From positions 18,691,999-18,755,998 of the forward strand of contig NC_060956.1 in assembly GCF_910589235.1 (NCBI RefSeq): 64,000 nucleotides of DNA. Reading direction: 5' to 3'. The stretch comes from Vespa crabro (lineage: Eukaryota; Arthropoda; Insecta; Hymenoptera; Vespidae). How positions within the stretch are numbered: position 1 is the stretch's first letter; each line of letters begins with the position of its first letter. Below the pieces are notes generated by a model. That model did not search any database, had not been told where the DNA came from, and saw nothing but the letters and a program-made list of their open reading frames with translations. Of this stretch, positions 12,217-23,837 are shown in pieces. Made by a program: the position numbers and the translations under genes.

Positions 12217-12286
12217 ATGATCCTGCTTTTTGTCCAGCTAGCTGTTATGTGCTGCCTGGCTTTATTCGTGACTTTCAACGGGTGTG
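12217..12286 (+). CDS. Candidate first coding exon with a signal-peptide-like sequence
   Basis: ATG is at 12217. The translation MILLFVQLAVMCCLALF continues VTFNGC and then one base before the donor G|gtgaga (exon end 12286, phase 1). A hydrophobic core of about 17 residues with small and cysteine residues at its end is typical of a secretory signal peptide. It lies directly after a nearly pure pyrimidine tract (12082-12214). No convincing downstream exon was identified; the exon at 17200-17348 has a compatible phase, but the link is speculative. A chance hydrophobic ORF is the alternative. Confidence 0.3.
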
Positions 12287-12365
12287 GTGAGAAAAAAAAT
12301 GCTCGTAGATCATCGTTTAGCTGCTCCCGACTGGCTTCACGAGTGCTTCTTTGGATGTTAGTCTA

Positions 12366-12368
<3 letters not shown>

Positions 12369-12433
<65 letters not shown>
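12369..12433 (+). repeat. (CT)n microsatellite, about 65 bp
   Basis: One of the longest uninterrupted CT runs in the window. Confidence 0.95.
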
Positions 12434-12437
<4 letters not shown>

Positions 12438-12624
12438 CCTCTCTCAATCTTTTTCATCTTTCTCTCTTTCTCTATTCTATACTACACCTTCCCATTTACC
12501 TGTTCTTCCTTTTTCCGGAGCCAGACTGCAACAGAGTAAAGGTTTAAAACGTTACGACAGTTTGTATCGGTCGTTTGGTCGACGTAAAACGACGTCTTCG
12601 TAGAAAGTTGGATAGAAAGGAAGA

Positions 12625-12725
12625 GAAAGAGAGAGAGACAGGAACAGTATAAGATGGAAAGATAGACAGAAAGAAAAAGAGAGAGAGAGAGGGAGAGAGG
12701 GAGAGAGAGAGAGAGAGAGAGAGAG
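12625..12725 (+). repeat. (GA)n-rich tract
   Basis: An imperfect GA tract, complementary to the CT run 190 bp upstream. Confidence 0.9.
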
Positions 12726-13398
12726 GAAGCTCATCCGGGTCCACATCTGTGTCCCCTCGCGTGAGAAAAAATAGAGAAAATTTTTCATAGCGTGCTTCGT
12801 ATGATCGATAACGACGTTTCACGTTTATAGTCGAGTCCTCTCGGTAACTTGGAATTATTGACGACTACTGAAATGGTATATATAACTTCTTTCAAATATT
12901 TTATAACGAAACGTTTAATATTGCTTCGATTGGATTGTTCGAGAAAAATTCGTACGTTTTCTATTTCTTTTTTTCTTTGTTTTTTTTTTTCCTTCTTTTT
13001 TCTTTCACGATCTTTCTTTTCACCTCTCTATTTTACATTTTTAGATAACAAATTCGATTGTATTATTTGCGAATCGGGTGAAAAATTAAAAAAATGATTT
13101 TGATAATGTAAGATCATTTGTATCGAATTAGAAAAGAAATTAGAAAGAAATTGTATCATCGAAAGAATCTTATCGTTATTTGTCATTGGCCAGTCACGTA
13201 ACATATATACATATGTATTATACCATCTGCCCTATCAACGTAAAACAAAAAAGGCGGGAAAGCTTGTTCTCTCTTTTATGAGTCGTTTAACGACGAACGA
13301 GAAACGGAACGGTCGTCCGAAAGTCGTAAGTCTTAATTAATGTCGGCCGGTTACGTTCAACAATCCGACGTTACGTTATTCCAACGCGAATGTCTATG
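12726..13398. other. Gene-free DNA
   Basis: Unique AT-rich DNA with a pyrimidine-rich stretch at about 12960-13035 and a GC-richer piece at 13250-13395. Confidence 0.5.
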
Positions 13399-13601
13399 TA
13401 CAGGGTGGGTCGAGTAATCCTTTATGATTCGATATCTATAATTTTTAGAGTAGTTTTATTAATTATTTGTTTTATCAAATCATTTTTAAAATGTTCGATG
13501 TCCTTTATTGAATTCTTTTTCAAATTGTTTTCTTAACAAATATTTATTTTAATTATCGAAATATTTGTTTGTAACAAGTCATTTCAAACAGACACCCTAT
13601 A
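13399..13601. mobile_element. Short TA-flanked inverted-repeat element (Tc1/mariner-type MITE candidate)
   Basis: The left end TACAGGGTGGGTC at 13399 mirrors the right end GACACCCTATA at 13591-13601. The terminal 9 nt match with one difference, and both ends abut TA. The 203-bp interior is AT-rich and non-coding. A similar left end (ACAGAATGAGTCAATAA) starts near 13668, hinting at a second decayed copy ending near 13850. Confidence 0.4.
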
Positions 13602-14449
13602 TATATATATAGCATATATACATAAAATGGGTATAGTGTATGTACAACATGAATCACCTCTTATACACAGAATGAGTCAATAACTATAACTAGCCGAAGG
13701 AACCTTTTGCTCGTAACTTATAAAATGATATAATTTAGATAAAATGCAAAATACGAAGTGATGAGTGATTTCTTTTTTCTTTTTTTTTTTTTTTTTTTTA
13801 TTTTTTTTTTTTTTTAATGAAATTAGTAAATAACTATTAGTGGTTTTTACTATTTTCCTTTGACTCAATAAAATTGATTGTTTTCGTAAAGTCACAAGTT
13901 TTATACTAAAACTTAAATAAAACTATTTCTTTTAAAGTAAGTAAGAGCATTTCTATCATTTTCTCCTTGAAATTTTGTATCAATGAATCCACCGAAAATA
14001 TTCACCATTATCGTATATCGTATACAAATATAAATAATTGTATGTACGTGTTTATTTTTGTAAAAAAAAACAAAAAAAAAAACAAACAAAAAAAAAACAA
14101 AAAAATAACGAGCAATGAAATTGCACTTTTTCGATTAATAATTCTCATTTTTTAACACCCAATCTAGTTTGGATCGTAATTGGTTTAGCACTTGTCGGTT
14201 TCATTCGCACCCCGTCGTCCTTAAATGTCACATACTCGTAGTTACAACGTAGCGGCAATCAGGAAGGAAGTTTTGCGTTATTCTTCGGACGTCATGGAAA
14301 CGCGGTCAATTCTTTGAAAAAGTAAATGAGGCTGACCCCTTTCACCGTGATTTTCTACGGGAAATAGTGGAAGGAGAGTTACCGAAGAGGAAATAAAATC
14401 GAAGGGAAGGAGGTATATAGGTGTACATGCGTTGCTGGTAAAGGAAAGA
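13602..14449. other. Gene-free DNA with poly-T and poly-A runs
   Basis: T-runs at about 13770-13815, A-rich at about 14058-14105, and a unique GC-richer piece at 14160-14345. Confidence 0.5.
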
Positions 14450-14472
14450 TAGAAAGAGAGAGAAAGAGAGAA

Positions 14473-14519
<47 letters not shown>
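14450..14519 (+). repeat. (GA)n microsatellite
   Basis: GAAA interruptions, then pure (GA)n from about 14480. A CT run follows at about 14752-14782. Confidence 0.95.
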
Positions 14520-14522
<3 letters not shown>

Positions 14523-14747
14523 ACAGACAGAGAAAAAGAGAAAGAATGAGAAAGAAAGAAAGAGTCTTCGGGAAAGCCTAATGAGTGCACGTAGAACGTA
14601 CGTTTAGTATGTCGTCGGCATCCGGGAGTAAAGACATAAACTGGAATAGGGTTGAACAGTCTTGCTTTTCTAAGGTTGGCAAGAGCGAGGCAGCTACGGC
14701 AGAGGATAAACAAGTGGTAACAAGCTACGTGCTCGGCCTCCCTCTTT

Positions 14748-14784
<37 letters not shown>

Positions 14785-15404
14785 ACTCCCTCCTTATCTC
14801 GTGCATTTCCTATGACAAATCCGGCCTCGGGCTAACAGCAGCAGCTTTACATCGTATGCACCACCAATTCTTTTGTTTTACCTATTTTTCAACGTTAAGC
14901 AAGTATTCCAGGCATTGTATTTTGCATGGTCTCGTGATATTCGATCGACCAAGCGTCTAGCTATTTCCAATGAAATAAAGAGGCAGAGAAACAGAGAGAG
15001 ATAACTTTATTTAAATATGGATAGCGATAATGGGCAAGTTAAAAAATAATGTAATATATTATTAAGAAAATGTAATATTGGAACGGAAAGAGAGAGAGAG
15101 ATAAAGAAAGAATGAATAATTAAAAAGAATAATGATTGAATAAAATGAATCGAGTATGTAAGGGAATTGAAAGAAATACCAATATAAATGTTATATCGAA
15201 GTTACCAATATCGATTTATCGATAGTTGTTATACGATTCTAAAACTTTTATTACAAATCTGACGAATTTTCCGTTCAACTCTTATACGTTTAAGGATATT
15301 TGAAATCGATTTTATAACTGATAGTTTTCCACAAAAACAACATATTGGTAAAGTTGTACGTTAAATTATTCATCGAATTGTTTGTTAATTTATTTCTATG
15401 ATAG
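14520..15404. other. Gene-free DNA
   Basis: A unique segment at 14560-14750 is open on both strands; below 14980 it is AT-rich. No gene recognised. Confidence 0.4.
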
Positions 15405-15674
15405 TTAGACGATACTGTTTGAAGCTTCGAAAATAATTACCGAAGCTTCATTCTTGTAACGTCGTGGAATAGATGCATTGTAATTCGGCTGTTTGAAAGA
15501 CGTCAAAAGTAATGGAAGATGAGTTTTCGAAGTTTCACGGAGATATATTGCTGTTAAAATTTTCTTAGGAATCTTAGTTGAAATTGGTTGATTTTTAGAA
15601 TAATCGTGTAAAATTACATTCAAAACGAAATTTTCACATTGAATCTTTTTTATTTCTTCACTCATAATTTTCAT
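15405..15674 (-). CDS. Unrecognised 89-codon ORF, low coding support
   Basis: This is one of the longer ORFs here free of microsatellite sequence. It starts MKIMSEEIKKIQCENF, includes PISTKIPKKILTAIYLRETS and ends FEASNSIV. The base composition matches the surrounding AT-rich DNA, no splice sites are needed and no domain is recognised. Its 3' part holds a perfect inverted repeat (15420-15450). It could be a decayed element or chance. Confidence 0.12.
   Translation of the reverse strand: MKIMSEEIKKIQCENFVLNVILHDYSKNQPISTKIPKKILTAIYLRETSKTHLPLLLTSFKQPNYNASIPRRYKNEASVIIFEASNSIV
15420..15450. other. Perfect 10-bp inverted repeat, 11-nt spacer
   Basis: TGAAGCTTCG at 15420-15429 pairs with CGAAGCTTCA at 15441-15450. 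Each arm itself contains the palindrome GAAGCTTC. Confidence 0.75.
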
Positions 15675-15688
15675 TTTAATAAAAGATA

Positions 15689-15689
15689 C

Positions 15690-15753
<64 letters not shown>
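15689..15753 (+). repeat. (TAA)n microsatellite, about 21 copies
   Basis: Pure TAA/AAT repeat. It is translated as a Tyr run on the opposite strand. Confidence 0.95.
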
Positions 15754-15808
15754 TCTTTTCCCTTATCGACAAATAAAAATCAATAAAATTAATAAAGGAC
15801 CTATGAAT

Positions 15809-15848
<40 letters not shown>

Positions 15849-16020
15849 TTCTTGAAAGCAAGAACGAAGAATACGATTCTTTTGTTAAAAAGTGAAATAT
15901 AACAAACGTGATATCTCTTCGACAATTACCTTATATCGAATTGGAAGAAAAATCGAATTGGAACGAATCTCAATCGATTCTTTAGTTCTTTGTTCGCGAA
16001 CTTTGCTCGTACTCGAACGA

Positions 16021-16047
16021 ATCTCACTCTAGAAAGATAGATAGAGA

Positions 16048-16105
<58 letters not shown>
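16021..16105 (+). repeat. (GA)n microsatellite
   Basis: GATA/GAAA patches, then pure GA at about 16058-16105. A CT tract sits upstream at about 15811-15852 and another downstream at about 16644-16678. Confidence 0.95.
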
Positions 16106-16110
<5 letters not shown>

Positions 16111-16950
16111 TCGAGAACTTAACAGAATATGTCTTGCGTGATATTTCCAAAAGTTCTTAGAAATTGGGAAAATCGTAAAGTTTCTAAAAGGATAGACCCA
16201 TTAAATCGTATCCATTCGAATTTCGTGACATTGTTATCATAAAATTCCTCTTCTCTTACTCTTTCTTTCATTTTGTATTATACCATCTTTGAACGGAAGC
16301 TTTCATCGGTTCGTTACATTCACTTTTTCCGACGTATCACTCATGAAAACGCGTTTCTAGTTTTAAGGAAAATAAGCATAAATATGCCGGTACAACGAAC
16401 ATTAGGTACTTCCATTCTTCTTACGTTGGTTTACTAGTTTTTCATTTTTCTTGGATTCTTTTTAAACAACTCTCCTCTTTTCTTTCTTACTCTTCGTTCA
16501 GCACTCATCCTTCCTCTTTTCCTCTTATCCCCTTTACGTTTCACCATAAAAATCCCTAATATCTTTCGTAAAGCCGTAGGCTTTTATCTGTATCACGTAT
16601 TTCGTAATATTTCAAAGGAACTCTTTTTCTGTGCTTTTTCTTTTCTCTCTCTCTCTCTCTCCCTCTCTCTCTCTCTTTAATAAAAAATCATATTTAATGC
16701 TCTTAGCTAAATGAACGTAATGAAGAATAATTAATCGCTATGGAAGGATAAAAATGTGTCACCTGTTATAGGAAGAGAACAAATTTTCTATTCATTAATA
16801 ATATGCATTTATTAATGAGATAAATGAAAATGTATGAATGAAGACTGTCTTATTATATTTTCACGATATCTATAAATTATTTTTTCATCGAACGCGAGTT
16901 TTTGCATTATCATCGATAATAAACAATAATCAATATATATATATATATAG

Positions 16951-17035
16951 AAGGTTCGAAAGGAATCGTGGGAATATTTTCTCGAATGGAAGAGAGTCTG
17001 GTTAAAATCGAAGAAGGACTATTCTCCAGGACGCG
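16951..17035 (+). CDS. Candidate orphan exon A (plus strand)
   Basis: Open from just after an in-frame TAG at 16948-16950, the 85 nt encode KVRKESWEYFLEWKRVW and then LKSKKDYSPGR, ending phase 1 at the strong donor ACGCG|gtaagt. The acceptor is weak because a (TA)n tract precedes it. A second frame is also open (a short ATG-initiated peptide ending at the donor), so the sequence might instead be a 5' UTR exon. No homology is recognised. Confidence 0.2.
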
Positions 17036-17199
17036 GTAAGTGATCGTTAACTTTTCTCGTCATCGTAAGTTTCTGTGACTTTGAAGAGAAGAAGGTAGAT
17101 TTCATCTATGTGAAAGTAGGAATCCCTTAGTAAGGTAGCATTCCGACGATTGAAATCGTGCACGATAAGGGCATATAGGAATATAGAAAGGAGTTTCAG

Positions 17200-17348
17200 C
17201 GTCGTATATCAAATCCGAACGGCTGATCTTTGCCCTCTCTACTTCGAAATCCCATCTCCTGTTCGATCTGTATGCCGTTTATGGTGTTCCCTCGCTTTGC
17301 CGTAACGGCTTTATGAATCCAATATCTGAGACCGACCAGCTCGTCGAC
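17200..17348 (+). CDS. Candidate orphan exon B (plus strand), frame-compatible with exon A
   Basis: The acceptor gagtttcag ends at 17199 and the donor is GAC|gtaagc after 17348. The 149 nt are two bases plus 49 open codons, including LIFALSTSKSHLLFDLYAV and SLCRNGFMNPISETDQLVD. Joining to exon A (intron of 164 nt) keeps the frame open. The opposite strand is also open for 65 codons across the same block, which weakens the coding argument. No family was recognised. Confidence 0.2.
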
Positions 17349-17474
17349 GTAAGCTTTCCTTATCGTATTCCGTTTTGAATTTTGTACATACACTCCTTAC
17401 TCCTCTTCTACTTACCTACATGTGTTCGCCCAAAGAAATCTTGAATCGAATGAAATTCGAACAATTTAGCGACG

Positions 17475-17506
<32 letters not shown>

Positions 17507-18135
17507 CTTTCAAAAAAAGAAAAAAGAAAAAAAAAGAAATCGAAGAGATTAACGATACTCGAACGAATTAACGTTTTTATTCTTCTTTTCTTTTTTTTTT
17601 TTGATCTCCCTTTTCAGATTTGTTCGTTTATATTTTCTCTGTCCAATTGACACGCTTTAGAACGGTAATGTTTTTATTGATGATTATTACCTACGTTCGA
17701 TGGTATTATTGAGATGAATAAATTTTATATATAAAAGAAAAAAAGGCTAAATAATACATCATGTATTCTAGAGAACATTTCGAATGAACTGAATGTGAAG
17801 TGGTTGTTACTATGCGAGAGAAGAATCGACGATTGCCGAGAGTTTTTGAGGGAAATGCTCGGCTGTCAAAGTGTAAAAGAATAGAAGATGAAAATAGTTG
17901 TATCGCAGTTGAGTTTTATTTATCATGTGTTTGAAAGAAGAAAAAATAGAAAGGAGGATACATCGAGTAGTATATCAATGAAGTATATCAATGATGTGAA
18001 AAGAGAACGAGAAGGAAGGTAATGGAAAAGAGAGTGACATGAGGACCTAGTGGATTTAAAGCGACTGGTACTAAAAAGGATTTCGGAACAAATAAAAGTA
18101 ACAATCGTATCGGTTCCGTACCGATCTCCTCTTTT

Positions 18136-18143
<8 letters not shown>
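17349..18143. other. Gene-free DNA downstream of candidate exon B
   Basis: A TA run at about 17478-17499, an A/T-rich stretch, then unique sequence. No feature recognised. Confidence 0.5.
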
Positions 18144-18180
<37 letters not shown>

Positions 18181-18351
18181 ATCCCTCTCTCTGCTTTTTT
18201 TTCGTTTTATCGTTCAGCCTTCTTCTTCAACGAACGGCCACGTCGATTCAATTATTGTCGATTTAATTACGACATTTCACTGCGAGCTGGCTCACTCCTG
18301 CACCGATTCGAAGACTCGCTCGATGGTCTCTCTCGTTGTCACAAAAGTGGC

Positions 18352-18401
<50 letters not shown>
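18144..18401. repeat. Complementary CT (18144-18178) and GA (18353-18401) tracts
   Basis: A CT run and a GA run on the same strand 175 bp apart could pair as a long imperfect stem. The enclosed unique segment is GC-richer. Confidence 0.9.
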
Positions 18402-18405
<4 letters not shown>

Positions 18406-20985
18406 ATAGAAAGACAGACGAGAAATGCCTGAAATGGTGGCTGAAACAATGGGGATACGATCACGTCGTTAGCGTCGTTCTGTTTTCAAATATTTGCCTT
18501 CATCCTTCGTAATGCTCGTAAATTAAAGCTGCGCTTATTAATTCTAATATTTCTCAGTACTAAATTCGTGTCTCGAATACGCATTTAATCGTTCATTTAT
18601 CCATTCGAAGCAAAGATATTTCATTGGATTGATAAATCGATCGAAGAGAAAGATTCTCTTTCTTTTTTCTCTCTCTCTCACTCACTCTCTCTCTCTCTCT
18701 CTCTCTCGTAATTTCTACAATGTTCACTTTCAAAAGTTTTAATAGAAAAAAGATGTCTATCAAGTTATTATAATTTTTTTTTCAGAATTCTACAAATATT
18801 TAAGTTCATCGATAGAACGTCGAAATTTTTAATTGATCGTTTGATTACAAATCTATTATTCGTTTCATACTCGATCAATTTTAGTGGTTTAATTTAAAAT
18901 ATTGTAATATTTAACAACGTAAACGAGGGAAATCGTTACATTATTACAAACCGATTCTCTCCGCTCTACTTATTTGCTTTCAATATGCTCGTATACACAC
19001 ATTCATATATACTTTTATGATTCATTACATTATTTATGAAAACAAATTTACATTCGTTATGCGAACTGTATTATAATTCGTAAATGCATATGTATGCATT
19101 TACATACGAATATATTCGTTTACATTGATAAAACGTTGCTAGTTAAAAAAATTTTATGAATACTTTTTGAAAGTATCAAGATATGATATTACTATTTCTC
19201 GAGTTTATTGAAATTCTTTTGTTAATATATTTTGTCATCCTAATGAAACTCATGATAATAGAACTACATAGAATTTTATGAAAAGAAAAGAAAAGAAAAA
19301 AAAAAAAGAAAAAAGAAAAAAGAATCCGTAATTATCATTCTTCGAGGCAGACATCAAAAAATGAATATAGTAAGTTATACGTACATACATAGTATATTGT
19401 TTATTCTTATAAACGAGGTTATACGTTAGAATTCTTGAGATCATCCATTATTTTATACATCGAGTTTCTTCATTTGTAGAGAGGGTTTCGTTGGAAACCG
19501 CCTTTGATACATTTTGACGTAATACTTTTTCCTCATTTTTTATCTCGTCCGTGACGTCAGGCAGTACAGCCGACTCGTTAATGAGATTTTTGTATAATTA
19601 ACGAGCAAAGGGTACGAAGGAAAGAAGAAAAGCACGTATCGGACAGCCTGCGCGACAAATGAATAAAATTCGTATAGAGAGTCAAATATTAAATATATTA
19701 CTCATTGGGCATGCAACATAATATTTAACCTATTTTTCTTTTTTCCAATTCTTTTCAATTCATTATTTCGAAAAAGGTGAAAGTAATAAATAATATTTAC
19801 ATTTCAATCGGACTTGATATATTTTTTTTACTCGTTACAAATATTATTCTTTCTCGAATGTATAATGGATTTATTTGTTTATCTTTTTTTTATTTTATTT
19901 TATTTTATTCTATTTTTTCTTTTTTTCTTTTCTTTTTTGTTTTTGTTTTTCATAACACAGAAGAGAAACTGAACAATGAAATAACGAAAGTTCGATCTCG
20001 TATAAAACACGCCTGACCTGTAAACGTCTAATACTACTGAACGTTAGCTTTATCCACGAACATTCTGTCCTCCTTTCGTAGGTCTACTGTATAACGAATC
20101 TCTACTACTATATGTGTAAGGTTTTTCGTGATGGCTAACAACTTTCAATCCAAGTAAAATCGTAATCTCGTGAGATTACTTTTGCCTCTTGGATCCTCTT
20201 TATCTTTCACAAGGATAGCCTTTGCCGCGATGTCTTCCAAAGTAATGAGAATTACATACATTTATTTATAGAAATACAGACATAGAATTTACTCGGTAAA
20301 TCTAAAAGCTGTATTATCATCAGTATAACATTTTCACGATACGATAGATGGATGAAAATGAAATGTAGAAAAAAAAAAAAAAAAAAAGAAAAAGAAAATG
20401 GAAAAAAACTATGACAATTCATGAATGCCGTATTTCGAAAATCGGCCGAGGCATTTACAAGAGCATTTAAAATGTTGGCCGAGCATTGGCTTTCTCATTT
20501 CAACGAGAATTTACCATCGACCTAACTTTACAATTTCATCGATTTTCCACGGAGGTTATTTGCGTTTTCTTTTCTTCGTTATATAGATACCTTACCGAAC
20601 GTTGCAACCTTCCATTACGCAAATGAGCTTTGGCTCTCGTCAAATACTTTTCTACATTTTCTAGCTTTTTCCCATTTACGACGAGGACGACGGATTAAAG
20701 CAAAAATTAGTCCTTAGTTAGGAATGATATTAAAAGATGTTCAATTTCTGACAATCGTAAGTATACTTCTAAAATTTTCTAATGCAATTCGATTAATCGA
20801 GAAAATCCGAGATGTAATTCGCATCAATAACAAAACTGAGAAGCTGAGAAACTTCGTGAGAGTCTGTAGTTAACCGACGTGACTCTCAAATTGCAGTTAG
20901 AACCGAGTAGTACATAGATTCAAAGATAGCTATATTTGGATCCTAACTGAGCCACGATCGTATTTTACATAACGCGACTATAACG
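18402..20985. other. Gene-free AT-rich DNA
   Basis: A CT run at about 18668-18707, a (TTTTA)n patch at about 19888-19915, an A-run near 20369-20387 and unique islands at 19480-19660 and 20430-20700. No gene recognised. Confidence 0.5.
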
Positions 20986-21088
20986 GAGATCGAGTATGGT
21001 TGGTCTGGTCTTGAATCGAGCGGAAGTTGACATTACCTCGCATTTCTGTTCTATCGCGAATGCCTTTCGAGAAATTTACGGTGAAATG
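20986..21088 (+). repeat. Local duplication, copy 1
   Basis: These 103 bp match 21716-21817 with one or two single-base gaps and roughly 70% identity, including GAGATCGAGTA at the start and TCGCATTTCTGTTCT in the middle. Weaker similarity extends about 40 bp further upstream in both copies. One frame encodes RAEVDITSHFCSIA. Confidence 0.65.
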
Positions 21089-21654
21089 TCGACCCTCTCG
21101 TTTCGCTTTCACTTTGAATTTATATCTTTGAAGCTTCAACTCTATCGGTATTGTATTATTTTAATACAAGATAACTCTTCGACATATCGATTTATCGATA
21201 TCGATAGATATGTATATATATCAACGTAAGAAAAATTTACAGAAAAATTTTCGATAAAATTTCGTCAAATTGACATTATGATTCTTCTTCTTCTTCTTCT
21301 TCTTTTTTTTTTCTTTGTTTTTTGTTTTTTAAAAATCGTTCTTTTTAAATCCACTCAGTTTATATAGTAAAAGCAAAATATAGTCGATGTATTTGTTTTA
21401 ATAGCTTTCTTCGGCTAACGATGAACATTAATGCCTGGTAATATGGGAAATACGATGGCAATTTTCAAATACTTTAACTGCATTGCACGCTTTTATCGAG
21501 AAGTATGAACGCGCGACATAATGGAAAACGCGATAAATGTGATTACTTTTGTATCGCGGCAGATGAACCGTGCGATTTTGTTGGACGAAATTTCTCTTCT
21601 TCTCTCTCTTTTTTTCTCTCTCTCTCTCTCTCTCTCTTTCTATTTCTCTTTCAG

Positions 21655-21787
21655 CCTCACCCTATGTCACCATGGTTGCAGTTGCCGCGGCCATATTTCA
21701 TTTGTGACCGCAGCAGAGATCGAGTACAGGCAATCTACCTCAGATCGACCGGAAGTCCCTGTAACGTCGCATTTCTGTTCTCACGCG
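21655..21787 (+). CDS. Candidate orphan exon behind a CT-tract acceptor
   Basis: A long CT-rich tract ending in ctctttcag precedes 21655, and CACGCG|gtaaca follows 21787. Two frames are open across all 133 nt: one encoding PHPMSPWLQLPRPYFICDRS onward, the other LTLCHHGCSCRGHISFVTAA onward. Its 3' half is one copy of the duplication described at 21716-21817. Two open frames and no known homologue keep confidence low. Confidence 0.15.
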
Positions 21788-21817
21788 GTAACACTTTCGT
21801 GAATTTATGGTCGTATG
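21716..21817 (+). repeat. Local duplication, copy 2
   Basis: This is the partner of 20986-21088, about 730 bp downstream in the same orientation. The corresponding frame encodes RPEVPVTSHFCSHA, so the shared core also reads as a similar peptide. Confidence 0.65.
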
Positions 21818-22529
21818 GGAAAAGCCCTCTTTTACTCTTCTCGATAACCATCTTCCACTCATCCCTGTGCATCATTATATTTAATTTATCGCCAGTTATT
21901 ATACGTGCTCGCCTAACCCGCGACGTACTAACGCGAAATAGGAGGACATAGTATTAATGATAAAGAGCGTATATAAGGTAGTTCTATTGTCCTTTATTTC
22001 ATCCATTAGAATTTTTATACGAAAGGAAAAGAAATTAAAATATTCTTTATTTCATTGCTTTAATTAAATTTTTAACATCATTAAATTATAATAGTTTTGT
22101 ATTTATGGATAATAGAAGCGACCGGAAGAGAACAATATTCCTGAACGTGTCAACCTTTATTACTTTCTTCGTTTTATCTTCTTCTTTTTTTTCCCCCTCC
22201 CTTTCCACCCACCCAAACCCCTTTCAATCTTTTCATTTCTCTTTTCTTTTCTTTTCTTTTCTTTCCTTTTCTTTCTTTTTTATCGTCTCATAGAAAGCAA
22301 CATCCCGTTTAAAGGATACATCGTTAAGACACGTAGCAGTGGAGATACTTCTGAGAACGAAAAAGAATCATTTTAAAGGAGAGAAAAGAATATAAGGTGT
22401 TAGCTTCTCTCGTTATTTAAATCATAAAATTTTCTTTCTTGTCCTTCTTCGTCATTGCTAGGAGACTCTTACGTCATTAGTCCTTCGTTATAAACTTTGT
22501 GCAAGTTAAACTTTCGGCACAGCGTTAAA

Positions 22530-22575
<46 letters not shown>

Positions 22576-22727
22576 AAAAAGAAAGAGAGGAAAGAAAAAT
22601 AAAAGAAAAAAGACCTCTAGAGAGCTTTCTAAGTAACTTTTGAAAAGAAGCTGCGAGTTTTTGACGTTCTACGGATCGTTAGACCTCACACTTTGGATCT
22701 GATCGTGAGGATACAAAATAATTTATT

Positions 22728-22776
<49 letters not shown>

Positions 22777-22987
22777 TTTTTTTTTCATATGATTTTCAAA
22801 GAAACTATTTTCACTCGGAGATAAGTTTGTCAATTGACGCTATACTGAAATCCATTCCTAAATATGTACTTACATATATTTTGTAATTTTTCACTCAAAA
22901 ATGATTTTATTACAAAGAACAATAAACAATACGAATAAATTGAAAACAATTTAAATGATATTTCGAAGAAATCAATTGCAATCTAAT

Positions 22988-23026
<39 letters not shown>

Positions 23027-23370
23027 GATTTAAAATTAATCCTTATAGTTTCATTTCCACCAATAACTTTTAGTATATCCTTTGTATTTGTATTGTAGTC
23101 TAGTGGCAATGGATAAAATTCTAACTTCTTACAGGATTATTCGTGAGTGTACGTGGCCAATAAAAGCTCTCACTGACTTCCGACAGTACTTTTGTAGATT
23201 TCAAAGTGAACTTGCCGAGCGTCTTGAAATCACCCGTCTCACCAAAATCCCTTTACCCTTACCGTATAAGGTCGCGACCTCTTAGGGCTTTTATCCTATC
23301 TACATAGATCCCACGAGTGTCTTTCTATTTTCCACTTTCCTCCTTCTGTTTTTCTAACTTTAGATATCTT

Positions 23371-23376
<6 letters not shown>
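21818..23376. other. Gene-free DNA with several long simple repeats
   Basis: (TTTTC)n at about 22234-22270, poly-A of about 42 at 22532-22573, (TA)n at 22730-22773 and 22990-23025, and a unique island at 23080-23290. Confidence 0.6.

Positions 23377-23415
<39 letters not shown>
23377..23415 (+). repeat. (CT)n microsatellite
   Basis: Pure CT run. Pyrimidine-rich sequence continues in patches to about 23610. Confidence 0.95.
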
Positions 23416-23417
<2 letters not shown>

Positions 23418-23837
23418 CTTACTCATGTATCTTCTAACGCTTTCTACACAGCAGAATGGTTGTATAAAAAGCTCGAGTTTCTACCGCGCATCAATCTCTC
23501 TTTCTCTTTGTCTCTGTTTCTCTCTTTCGATCTTTCTTTTTCAAACACATATGCCCGCATACAAACTCATTCTCTTTCTCTCTCTTTCTTTCTCTTTCGT
23601 TTTCTCTCCATCTCTCGAAAGCACACTTGGAATATTTTATTACATCGCACGGCACGTTATAAGTTCTTGTACCGTCGTTATATCGTTATATTTGTCAGGA
23701 TTTTATATTTCTCAGTGGAGAAACAAGGGAAGGAAATAAAAAGAAAAAGAAAGAATTTTCCACGACAATTCAACGTCAACCGATAAGAAACGTTTGTCCG
23801 AGAACTGTAGCCGATGCAAAGAGATCAATGAAACGAT

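Noticed and set aside
12287..12603. Continuation of the frame after the signal-like exon at 12217
   Set aside because: It becomes a Ser-Leu repeat across the 65-bp CT tract. A splice at 12286 is more plausible.
16951..17393. Minus-strand 65-codon ORF over candidate exon B
   Set aside because: It lacks donor and acceptor sites on that strand, whereas the plus strand has both.
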